NCBI GenBank assembly: GCA_046349915.1 | Contig: JAXMBL010000004.1 | Coordinates: forward strand, 868,001-932,000 | DNA from: CAIXSC01 sp046349915 | GTDB lineage: Bacteria > Planctomycetota > Planctomycetia > Pirellulales > Pirellulaceae | DNA length: 64,000 bases | Direction: 5' to 3' | Part shown: positions 50,961 through 59,313 of the stretch, one piece after another | How the letters are laid out: every line of letters starts with the position of its first letter | Position numbering within the stretch: the first letter of the stretch is position 1 | Notes under the pieces: generated by a model | The model's database searches: none | Told to the model about the DNA's origin: nothing | What the model saw: the letters and a program-made list of their open reading frames with translations, nothing else | Made by a program: the position numbers and the translations under genes

Positions 50961-53522
50961 TCAGTCGATATAAACAAACTCGTTTGCCCCGAGCAATGCT
51001 CGGGAGAGCGCGCTCCACGTTCGTTGTTCAATTTCGCCCGCCGGGACTTTGACGCTCGCCAACCGTTCGCGATACGTCGACAAGAACGTCGCGCACTCCG
51101 CCAACTCGTCCGACGTGGGATCACGAGTGTACGCGGTGCGATAGGCCCAGTTAATCCGCCCCTGGTCGTCGCTGGCGGCAGAGGCGATCCGCTGGGCAAA
51201 CTTCGCGGACTCTTCGTGGGCCAGCGTTCCATTCAAGGTGAAGAGCGCCTGAAGCGGCGTGGTGCTCGGCAAGCGGACGGCGGTGCTCGAGCTCGGGTCC
51301 GCGCCATCGAACAACGCCAAATAAGGATGTTTGCGGAGCCGTTGTTGCATCAGGTAGACGCTGCGGCTGCGAGTTTCATAGGTGGCGAAGAACGGATTGT
51401 GTTGCGTGAAACCCCACGCATGCCGTGGTGGAAACGGATGCGGACCGGATGGCGGCGAATCGAGTCCACCCCCGATCAGGAGCAGCGAATCACGGATCTG
51501 CTCGGCATCCAACCGGCGACGTTCAGCTCGCGAGTACAACTCATTGGCAGGATCGCGAGCTAGCGAGTCGCCTTGATCGATGCTCGCCTGCTGCCACGTC
51601 CGCGAACCAAGAATCAACTTGTGCATCTTTTTGATCGACCAGTTGCTCTCGATGAATTGTCTGGCCAGGTAATCGAGCAACTCAGGATGCGTGGGCGCCT
51701 TGCCTTGGCGCCCAAAGTCGTTGGGAGTGGCGACGATTCCACTGCCGAAGTGATACTGCCAGATTCGATTGACCATCACCCGCGCCGTCAACGGATTCGC
51801 CGGGTCGGTGATCCAACTGGCGAGTTGGAGTCGTCCGCTGGTGGAATCGCCCGCGGGAAGGCTGTGTCCTCCCAGGATCGTGGGGAAGTGTCGCGGCACC
51901 TCGTCGCCCGTTCGCTGCGGGTCGCCGCGCAGTTGGATCTTGGCGTTCACCGGCTTGGCGTCGGCGACCGCGTAAGCGTCCTCGATCCGCGGCGCTTGAT
52001 TGCGCAAGTCGGTGCGCCGCTTGTTGGCGTCGGCCAGCGCCTTCGTCGCGGCGTCGACGGCCGCTGTTTTCTCGGCGCCATCGGGCGCCTTCTTCGCCTC
52101 CGCCAGTTTGGCTTCGAGTGACTTGACTTCGGCGTCGAGTGTCGCGAGCTGTTCGCGATGTGGCTTCAGTAACGCCTCGATTTGCTCGGCCGACATTAGC
52201 GGAACGAAGTCCTCGGGGTTCTTCGCCGCCTCGGCGCCGGGGAAGGGATAGCGAGTGCTCTCGAAGATTCCGTAAAGTCCGTAGTAATCGTTCATCGTGA
52301 ACGGATCAAACTTGTGGTCGTGACAGCGAGCACAGGAGAGCGACTGCCCCAGGATCGCTCGCCCTACATTGTCGATCGTGTCCTCGATCGTCAGATGATG
52401 TTCGCCAAACCGACTGCCGCCAAACCTTCGCGAGATCGCCAAGTAACCGGTGGCGACGATGCGTTCGTATCGCTGCGATTCATCCTCGCCGCCTAATAAG
52501 TCGCCCGCGATCTGTTCGCGCAGAAACTTGTCGTAAGGCATGTCTTGCTGAATCGCGCGGATCACCCAATTCCGATACCGGTGCGCTTGTGGGACAGGGT
52601 AATCGGAGGCGTTGCCGCTGGTGTCGGCGTACCGGACGACATCCAACCAGTGGCGACCCCAGCGCTCGCCGTAAGCCGGTGAGTCGAGCAATCGGTCGAC
52701 AACTCGATCGAAGGCCTCGGGGGAAGTATCGGCGAGAAACGACTCATACTCCGCGTACGTTGGCGGAAGGCCCGTGAGATCATAGGTGACTCGACGCAAG
52801 ATCGTTCGCTTGTCCGCGTCTGGGGCGGGAGCGAGCGATTGAGACTCAAGGCGAGTGAGGATGAAGCGATCAATGTCGTTCCGCGGCCAAGTCTGATCTT
52901 GGACCGAGGGGATGGAGGGCGTTCCGATGGGTTGGAACGACCAGAACTTGCGGCCTTCTTCGAGCGACATACCGTACTTGGGGCGAATCTGCGGCGAGCC
53001 AAGTTTGGCGAGAGCCATGGATTGACGCGGGTCGGGCGCGCCCATGCGAATCCACGCTTCAAGATCCGCGATCTGGGAAGCCGTGAGTCGTTCCGCGGGC
53101 TTCGGCGGCATCTGCAAGTCCTTGAACGCGCCATTCAAGGCGCCGATCAAGAGACTCTTACTCGGTTGCCCCGAGATGATCGCGGGTCCTGAATCTCCAC
53201 CGCGCAGCAAATCCTCGCGGGAAAGCACCGAGAGCCCGCCTTCCAGTTGAGTGGGGTCTTTCCCATGGCACTCGTAGCAATGGTCGACCAGAATCGGCCG
53301 CACCTTCCGCTCAAAGAACTCGATGCCCGCGGCGTTGGCCGTCGAAACACTCTTCGGTTGATCCTGTCCGAGGACCTGGGCGGCGATCGAAAGCCAACTC
53401 ACCAGTGCCGCAAGCACTGAAGTGACGACCCGAACACAACGGTTACGGTTGAACCGAGCGAGGGGTTTCAGTGTCGAATGCGCGCGGCGCGAGGGATTGA
53501 GGTGCGCGAGCGGGCGATGCAT
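50961..53522 (-). CDS. PSD1-DUF1549-DUF1553 planctomycete cytochrome-like surface protein
   Basis: 853 residues. A basic N-terminus precedes the signal segment (VVTSVLAALVSWLSIAAQVLG), then the PSD1 heme site HC-YE-CHG (Cys82, Cys85, His86), MPPKPAERLTASQIADLEAWIRMGAP, DUF1549 (DRFILTRLESQSLAP, RRVTYDLTGLPPTYAEYE), a second CxxCH in CARCHDHKFDP, a coiled-coil insertion (EQLATLDAEVKSLEAKLAEAK), and DUF1553 (LTARVMVNRIWQYHFGSGIV). Secreted. First gene of the pair with DUF1501 at 49488. Confidence 0.92.
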   Translation of the reverse strand: MHRPLAHLNPSRRAHSTLKPLARFNRNRCVRVVTSVLAALVSWLSIAAQVLGQDQPKSVSTANAAGIEFFERKVRPILVDHCYECHGKDPTQLEGGLSVLSREDLLRGGDSGPAIISGQPSKSLLIGALNGAFKDLQMPPKPAERLTASQIADLEAWIRMGAPDPRQSMALAKLGSPQIRPKYGMSLEEGRKFWSFQPIGTPSIPSVQDQTWPRNDIDRFILTRLESQSLAPAPDADKRTILRRVTYDLTGLPPTYAEYESFLADTSPEAFDRVVDRLLDSPAYGERWGRHWLDVVRYADTSGNASDYPVPQAHRYRNWVIRAIQQDMPYDKFLREQIAGDLLGGEDESQRYERIVATGYLAISRRFGGSRFGEHHLTIEDTIDNVGRAILGQSLSCARCHDHKFDPFTMNDYYGLYGIFESTRYPFPGAEAAKNPEDFVPLMSAEQIEALLKPHREQLATLDAEVKSLEAKLAEAKKAPDGAEKTAAVDAATKALADANKRRTDLRNQAPRIEDAYAVADAKPVNAKIQLRGDPQRTGDEVPRHFPTILGGHSLPAGDSTSGRLQLASWITDPANPLTARVMVNRIWQYHFGSGIVATPNDFGRQGKAPTHPELLDYLARQFIESNWSIKKMHKLILGSRTWQQASIDQGDSLARDPANELYSRAERRRLDAEQIRDSLLLIGGGLDSPPSGPHPFPPRHAWGFTQHNPFFATYETRSRSVYLMQQRLRKHPYLALFDGADPSSSTAVRLPSTTPLQALFTLNGTLAHEESAKFAQRIASAASDDQGRINWAYRTAYTRDPTSDELAECATFLSTYRERLASVKVPAGEIEQRTWSALSRALLGANEFVYID

Positions 53523-53754
53523 AGGCGGGCTCCGAAGGAAGGCGTGTCCGTCTATGGTAAGTCGTCGCTCACAGCTTTGGCAACGGTTAGACGAGCGATC
53601 CGCGGCCAGAGGGGCGTTCGCCGTGCGGCCGAGGTTACCCCGTCAACGCAAGCGGCCAAGCATTATCGCTTGGCCGCATCGCCTTGCCATGTCGATTGAA
53701 GAGGTCGCAAAGAGCAACGCTCGCCGCGAGCAAATAACCGACTCGCCCTCCGCT

Positions 53755-56394
53755 TTAGCGGCGGTTCATTTCGCTCGAAGTTCCGCCCGCCGCGGGGATA
53801 TAGCAGTGATTCACGTAGTCCATGACCATGCGATTCGCGCTAAACCGCCAGCCCAACGTGCGGATCGCATTCTTGATGCGTTGAATCCAACGTCGAGGCA
53901 GGCCATCGCGATCGCGATCGTAGTACAGCGGAATCACCTCATTGCGGAGCACATCGATCAGCGACTCGGCATCGCGTTGGTCGAGGATATGCTCTTGCGA
54001 ATGGGTCTCGCCGTCGCCGATCGCGAAACCGTTGTTGCCTTCGTACGCTTCCGCCCACCAGCCGTCAAGAATTGACAAGTTGAGGCCGCCGTTGAGCACC
54101 ACCTTCTGGCCGCTCGTTCCCGAAGCTTCCAGCGGTCGGCGAGGATTGTTCAACCACACATCAACCCCTTGGACGAAGTGGCGGCACGTGTTGATGTCGT
54201 AGTTTTCCACGAACAGCAACCGACCGGCAAATCGCGGGTCGCGCGCCAGTTGAGCCACTCGACGCAACACCTGTTTGCCAGGCACGTCATGGGGATGAGC
54301 CTTGCCCGCGAAGACGAACTGAATGGGAGTTCGCGGGTCGCCCGCTAATTCCGCGATCTGCTCGATGTCCTTGAAGATCAAGTCCGCTCGCTTGTAGGTG
54401 GCAAAGCGGCGAGCGAAGCCGATTGTCAGGGCATCTTGGTTGAGCGAACGACTGATGGTGGAGACAACCGACGGCGCCTCGCCGCGTCGTTCGGCGTCGG
54501 CGGCCGCGCGACGTCGCACAAAGTCGATCAAACGTCCCTTCAGGGCCTGATGCGTCTCCCATAATTCCGCGTCGCTCACCGATTCGACTTGCTCCCATAC
54601 CTGCGGCTCGGCGCTTCGTGACTCCCAGTCGGGTCCCAAGTATCGGTCGTACATCTCGTGCATTTGCGGTGCGAGCCAAGTCAACACGTGGACGCCGTTC
54701 GTGATGTGTCCAATCGGCACCTGCTCTTCGGACCTCGCCTGAAACAGCGGAATCCACATGCTGCGCGACACTTGGCCGTGCAAGCACGAAACCGCGTTCG
54801 CTCGTCGCGAAAGCTTTAAAGCGAGGACCGTCATGCAGAAGTCCTCGGCCGGATTGTACGGGTCGACTCGCCCCAACGCCATCAAGCCTTCATGCGACAC
54901 GCCCATCGAATCGCGTAGAGGTCCAAGGTGCTCTTCGATTAGATGAGCATTGAAGCGGTCGTGGCCGGCGGGAACGGGGGTATGCGTCGTGAAGACCACC
55001 ATCGGAGTCACTCGCCGACTGGCCTCTTCAAAGCCAATCCCCTCACGGTGCATCCGATGTCGAACTTCTTCCAGCGTCGCAAAGGCGCTGTGCCCTTCGT
55101 TCAAGTGCAGCACTCCCGGAGCAATCTTCAGGGCTCGCAATGCACGCACGCCGCCCACTCCCAGCAGCAGCTCCTGGCGAATCCGCACACGATGATCGCC
55201 GCCATAAAGGCGAGCGGTGAGCATGCGGTCCTCGGGCGAATTGCCCTCGACATCCGAGTCGAGCAGCAACAGGGTGATTCGTCCTACTTGCAGTTTCCAA
55301 ACTTGAGCATGGATCGAACCACTGCGAGTGTCGATCGAGATGCGAACCGGCGTGCCTCGTTGGTCGACCGCTAGTTCCAGCGGTAGCTGAGTCGGATCGT
55401 TCGTGATGTACTCTTCCTGCTGATTCCCGTCGATATCCAAACGTTGGCGGAAGTAACCTTGGCGGTAGAACAGGCCAATTCCGACCAAGGGAACGCCCAG
55501 GTCCGAGGCGCTCTTCAGGTGGTCGCCCGCAAGCACTCCCAAACCACCCGAGTAGATTGGCAACGACTCGTGCAAGCCAAACTCGGCGGAGAAGTAAGCG
55601 ACTGGTCTCGCCCACAATACTCCGGCCTGTCGCGCGCCCCAGGTGGCGCCTGACGCCTTGTATTCCTGAAGTCGACGGTAGGCGTGGTTTACGCGACCGT
55701 GCAGTACGAGTTCCTTGGCTCGCTGTTCCACCTCCTGGAGCGACATGTCGGTCAACAGAGGAACTGGATTGTGATTCAATTCTCGCCATTTGCCGGGCGA
55801 AAGCGCGCGAAACAAGTCGTTAGACTCGCGATCCCAACTCCACCAGAGGTTACGCGACAGGCCGCGAGCGCGATCGTAAGTCTGGTGAGAGAATTGCGAT
55901 TGAGCTCGTAGTTCCCCGACTAGCGGCGCCACCTGGGTGGCCGTGGCCATCAACAGTTCGACTTCCTGGGACGAAAACAGGCGAGCTTTCGCGGTCTGGA
56001 CGACGAGAACTCCCTGGAGAACTCCCATGTCGACCACGGGGACTCCCAGGAACGAACGGTAGATCTCTTCACCGGTTTCGGGCACATACTTGAAGCGTGG
56101 GTGCCGTTCCGCCTCCTCGACCACGATCGGCCGCACTTGTTCCGCGACAAGTCCGACTAACCCTTCCTTCAAGGGCATACGAACTCGACCGACTGAATCG
56201 GCCTTCAGGCCCACGGTTGCGGCGAGCGTGAGGTGAGCTCGATTGGTTTCAACCAAGTAGACCGAGCATACGTCCGACTCGAAGGCTTGCTGGATCATCT
56301 GGACGAGTTGGCCGAGCGCATCACTCGGGGAAAGTCGCCCGGAGACAAGATGGGCAAGTTCGTCGAGGGTGACGGGGACGGTACGTTCAATCAT
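53755..56394 (-). CDS. Alpha-glucan (glycogen) phosphorylase fused to an N-terminal GAF domain
   Basis: 879 residues. Residues 5-165 are a GAF domain of the PtsP/enzyme I-Ntr kind: DVCSVYLVETNRAHLTLAATVGL, RMPLKEGLVGLVAEQ, HPRFKYVPETGEE and YRSFLGVPVVDMGVLQGVLVVQ. Residues 185-875 are a family GT35 alpha-glucan phosphorylase with NLWWSWDRE, PVAYFSAEFGLHESLPIYSGGLGVLAGD, HLNEGHSAF, GFARRFATYKRADL and the PLP lysine in EASGTSGQKVVLNGGLNLS (Lys about 764). It releases glucose-1-phosphate from storage glucan. The GAF domain probably senses a ligand or partner to control it. Stand-alone gene with an AT-rich upstream region. Confidence 0.93.
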   Translation of the reverse strand: MIERTVPVTLDELAHLVSGRLSPSDALGQLVQMIQQAFESDVCSVYLVETNRAHLTLAATVGLKADSVGRVRMPLKEGLVGLVAEQVRPIVVEEAERHPRFKYVPETGEEIYRSFLGVPVVDMGVLQGVLVVQTAKARLFSSQEVELLMATATQVAPLVGELRAQSQFSHQTYDRARGLSRNLWWSWDRESNDLFRALSPGKWRELNHNPVPLLTDMSLQEVEQRAKELVLHGRVNHAYRRLQEYKASGATWGARQAGVLWARPVAYFSAEFGLHESLPIYSGGLGVLAGDHLKSASDLGVPLVGIGLFYRQGYFRQRLDIDGNQQEEYITNDPTQLPLELAVDQRGTPVRISIDTRSGSIHAQVWKLQVGRITLLLLDSDVEGNSPEDRMLTARLYGGDHRVRIRQELLLGVGGVRALRALKIAPGVLHLNEGHSAFATLEEVRHRMHREGIGFEEASRRVTPMVVFTTHTPVPAGHDRFNAHLIEEHLGPLRDSMGVSHEGLMALGRVDPYNPAEDFCMTVLALKLSRRANAVSCLHGQVSRSMWIPLFQARSEEQVPIGHITNGVHVLTWLAPQMHEMYDRYLGPDWESRSAEPQVWEQVESVSDAELWETHQALKGRLIDFVRRRAAADAERRGEAPSVVSTISRSLNQDALTIGFARRFATYKRADLIFKDIEQIAELAGDPRTPIQFVFAGKAHPHDVPGKQVLRRVAQLARDPRFAGRLLFVENYDINTCRHFVQGVDVWLNNPRRPLEASGTSGQKVVLNGGLNLSILDGWWAEAYEGNNGFAIGDGETHSQEHILDQRDAESLIDVLRNEVIPLYYDRDRDGLPRRWIQRIKNAIRTLGWRFSANRMVMDYVNHCYIPAAGGTSSEMNRR

Positions 56395-56462
56395 GGTTAG
56401 CTGGCCTTTGGCATGGAGGTGAAAATCAACCTCTATCTAGGGCAAGCCTCGTGCCGGAGATC

Positions 56463-56513
56463 GATTTGTACTTGTTTATGTTGTTATAAGTTATTGTTTT
56501 TAAACGGTTTGCG
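56463..56513 (-). promoter_or_regulatory. AT-rich upstream region of the phosphorylase gene
   Basis: A 50-bp stretch with much lower GC than the surroundings (TTTATGTTGTTATAAGTTAT) lies about 70-120 bp upstream of the phosphorylase start. On the minus strand it contains TATAAC as a possible -10. The remainder of the 403-bp gap has one small hairpin, GCCGGG/CCCGGC at 56555-56569, and no gene. Confidence 0.3.
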
Positions 56514-56797
56514 TGAAATCTACGGCGAACGTTTTTGAAGGGCTCGTGATGGTTGCCGGGAAACCCGGCACCGCTTGCCCGTAAAGCGTACACCTGCCGA
56601 GAGCCGCAGGGTGGCGAGGCGTCGACAGTCCGTAATATCGGTCCCAAGACCTACTGTCGCTGAACAGCCGCGGAATTTCCCACCGCACACTGAGAAAATT
56701 CGAGGCCGACGTGCATTATCATCTCGGGCGACGTGATTTCGTCACGGGGAAAGCGTCGACCAAGCGCGAGTCCAACTAGGAAAACAGGAGTGGCGAA

Positions 56798-58648
56798 ATG
56801 CTCTTGCGAAGAGTTTTGTGGGGCATGGTTTGCGTGGCTGGTTTCGTGATCGGCGCCCCCTCGCAGGCCGCGGCCCAGTCGACCGGCAAGTACGACGACG
56901 CGGCCCGTATCTACCTGCTCCGTAATCTGGAGCACACGTTCGCGACTTGGCGGCACCCCACGCAAACAACCCCGGCCGAGCTACGTGACTGGCTCTTCGC
57001 GACTCGCGATCGTTTGATTCGTCTCAAGAAGGGCGCCGAAAGTTATGGGTCCGAGCCGGTTATTGTCTCCGCCTATGACGACACCCTCAAGCTGTTAGAG
57101 ATTTACGAGCAGTACTTGCGGGATGTGATCATGGTCGACTTCTCGGCGGGGATCTCGCGATCGAATGACGCCGACTTTGTTTCGCGAGTCGGCGTTGGGG
57201 CGAGCGCAGGTGCGGGCGCCGGCTTCTTGGCGGGAACGGTCTTTTGCCCAGTGATCGGCAATGTGGTGGGAGCGCCCGTCGGAGCGGTGCTGGGCGCCGC
57301 CGAAGGGACCGTTCGCTGGGTCGTGGAAGGGCAGGAAGCGATCGAGAAGAACAAGAATATCGATGCTCAAGCGCGAGCCGCGAAACGCGAACTCATCGGG
57401 CTCTTGCAATTGCACCTCAAATCCACCGTCACCAGCGTGAAGACTCAAGCTCGCATTCTCGCGGGCGAGACCAAGTACGGCTGGGGCGAACGAGTGGGGT
57501 TTGATGGCAGCGATTCTCTCCCGCTGGACGAACAGCTTCGCCGTCGTCCGCAGGATCCGTTCGTGCATCTGCTGCTCGGCGCCCAGTGGGCCTCGAACGA
57601 TGTCCAGCGAGCCGCGGAATCGTTCGCTCGAGCGGCTGAACTGGTGCCGCGGGACGCGGACGGCGGAGTCGACTTTTTCGATCTGGATCGAGCCGAGTAC
57701 TATCTCACGGCGGCGAGACTGGCTGAACGAGCGGCTCGGCGCACTTGGCCCGCGGACCGCCAACTTGCGCTTAAGTCGATCGAGTACCACCGCTTGGCTT
57801 GCGAGCGATTGGCGGATGGCGGACTGACTCTCCCCTTACCCACGAAAATGGTGCTTGCTCGAGCTCACGCCATCGTCGGCCAAATGACCGATTCGTATTC
57901 GGCCTTTGAACGAGAGATCGCCAGCCTCGATCAAAAGGCCGGGGAAAGGGATGCCACTTATGTGAAGGCGCAGGTCCTGTACGACTACGCTTCGGCCAAG
58001 GCCTTGGCTGGCGATACTTCCAGTGCCTTCGAGCTGCTTCGCCGGTCGTTTCAGACGCAACCGCGTTGGCAACCGCACTCGCTGCGCGATAGTCAATTGG
58101 CGGCCTTGGCGTCGTCGGATGCGTTGAAAGTTGAAACAATCTGCGCCGACCCTTTGGTCGGAACTTGGACATCGCCCACACTGACCATGGAGTTCTACTT
58201 GAACGGTTCGCTGCGTCAGACCTCTCAGGGAGTGGTCAAGCTGGGCGGCTATCAGCGATTGGACAACGGTCAACTGCGGCTTTTCTCGAACACGAAAGAT
58301 CTCAGTTTTCCATTTTCGGTGTCTCGTGAGAATCTCGCGATTGGCAGTCTGTATCGAATGAGTCGCGTGAAACCCAAGCTGGCGGGACGCTGGCGATATG
58401 GCATGGAAACGTTCGAGTTTCGCGAGGATGGAACATGGACGAAACTCAAGGAAGGGAGTGCGACCCACGGAAATTACTCGGTGTTGAGTTCGGCGCCCGG
58501 GGCTGCTTGGTCCGAGTTTGTGTATGGCAAGAACGAGGACGTGCTGATCCCGGTGGAACGACGGTTCCAGTATCAAGTGACTGACTCGAAGCTCACCATT
58601 CACGTGCCGCGGCTGAATCGCGATTTCGAATACACGCGTGAATTTTGA
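56798..58648 (+). CDS. Exported protein with glycine-zipper segment, TPR-like region and C-terminal beta domains; unknown
   Basis: 616 residues from ATG 56798 (ACAGGAG upstream). Signal peptide (VLWGMVCVAGFVIGAPSQAAA), helical region, then a glycine-zipper-like hydrophobic stretch (residues 131-170: VGVGASAGAGAGFLAGTVFC and following) of the kind found in membrane-inserting proteins. Residues 225-420 look like TPR helices (FVHLLLGAQWASNDVQRAAESFARA). The C-terminus has two lipocalin/META-like beta repeats: GTWTSPTLTMEFYLNGSLRQ and GRWRYGMETFEFREDGTWTKL. Family not recognised. It precedes the YidD-like gene by about 200 bp on the same strand. Confidence 0.75.
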   Translation: MLLRRVLWGMVCVAGFVIGAPSQAAAQSTGKYDDAARIYLLRNLEHTFATWRHPTQTTPAELRDWLFATRDRLIRLKKGAESYGSEPVIVSAYDDTLKLLEIYEQYLRDVIMVDFSAGISRSNDADFVSRVGVGASAGAGAGFLAGTVFCPVIGNVVGAPVGAVLGAAEGTVRWVVEGQEAIEKNKNIDAQARAAKRELIGLLQLHLKSTVTSVKTQARILAGETKYGWGERVGFDGSDSLPLDEQLRRRPQDPFVHLLLGAQWASNDVQRAAESFARAAELVPRDADGGVDFFDLDRAEYYLTAARLAERAARRTWPADRQLALKSIEYHRLACERLADGGLTLPLPTKMVLARAHAIVGQMTDSYSAFEREIASLDQKAGERDATYVKAQVLYDYASAKALAGDTSSAFELLRRSFQTQPRWQPHSLRDSQLAALASSDALKVETICADPLVGTWTSPTLTMEFYLNGSLRQTSQGVVKLGGYQRLDNGQLRLFSNTKDLSFPFSVSRENLAIGSLYRMSRVKPKLAGRWRYGMETFEFREDGTWTKLKEGSATHGNYSVLSSAPGAAWSEFVYGKNEDVLIPVERRFQYQVTDSKLTIHVPRLNRDFEYTREF

Positions 58649-58855
58649 GCCGGGAGTTACGACTCACGGTTCTATTGGTCGAACCGCTTCCCACCTCCGA
58701 ATGACGGTGCTAGAAAATGCGTGCTCGTCAGAAGGCCTGTGAAGCGACGAACCAAATGCGGCAAGTCGCCCTTGCAGACTGACTCCACAATTCAGGTTCG
58801 GGCGATCACAAGTTCCCCCTCGTTTCCCTCCCTCATTTCACCCCGAGAAGACGCA

Positions 58856-59245
58856 ATGACACTCAAGGAATCAGTGCGCGTGCTCTGCTGGCCCTTCGAC
58901 CGCGGTTTAGCGCTCGTGGCACTCGCTGGGGTTCAGTTTTACCGCCGCTGGATATCGAAGCGGAAGGGATTTCGCTGTGCCGCGGCCGCGGTGCGCGGCG
59001 GTCCTAGTTGCTCCGATGTCGGATTAGCAGCGTTTCAATCGAACACCTTCACCGCCGCCCTGCCCATTCTGAGTTCGCAATTCTGCTTGTGTCGCGAATC
59101 GTATGTGGCATACACCTCGGGCATCGAGGATTTGTTTGAGGCCGCCAGTAATCACTTGAATCAGTTCGACGCGTTTCATCCCAGCGGCCCGATCGCTTGC
59201 TGCCCTGGCTGTGATCCAGGGGGCGGAGGCGACGGCCCTCTGTAA
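58856..59245 (+). CDS. YidD-like (DUF37) membrane protein insertion factor
   Basis: 129 residues from ATG 58856. VALAGVQFYRRWISKRKGFRCAAAAVRGGPSCSDVGLAAFQ matches the YidD core, in which YRR-IS and PSCS with a nearby Cys are the conserved parts. YidD helps the YidC insertase put proteins in the membrane and lies on its inner face. The protein is longer than canonical YidD (about 85 residues) and Cys-rich, ending CCPGCDPGGGGDG. It lies 68 bp before the isoprenoid-synthase-like gene rather than next to yidC/rnpA, so it may serve a special pathway. Confidence 0.65.
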   Translation: MTLKESVRVLCWPFDRGLALVALAGVQFYRRWISKRKGFRCAAAAVRGGPSCSDVGLAAFQSNTFTAALPILSSQFCLCRESYVAYTSGIEDLFEAASNHLNQFDAFHPSGPIACCPGCDPGGGGDGPL

Positions 59246-59313
59246 CGCCTTTAGACCAACTTCTGATTGGTCCATGCGTCAGCGTCATGCGTGGGCCTGG
59301 ACGTAGCTGAACC

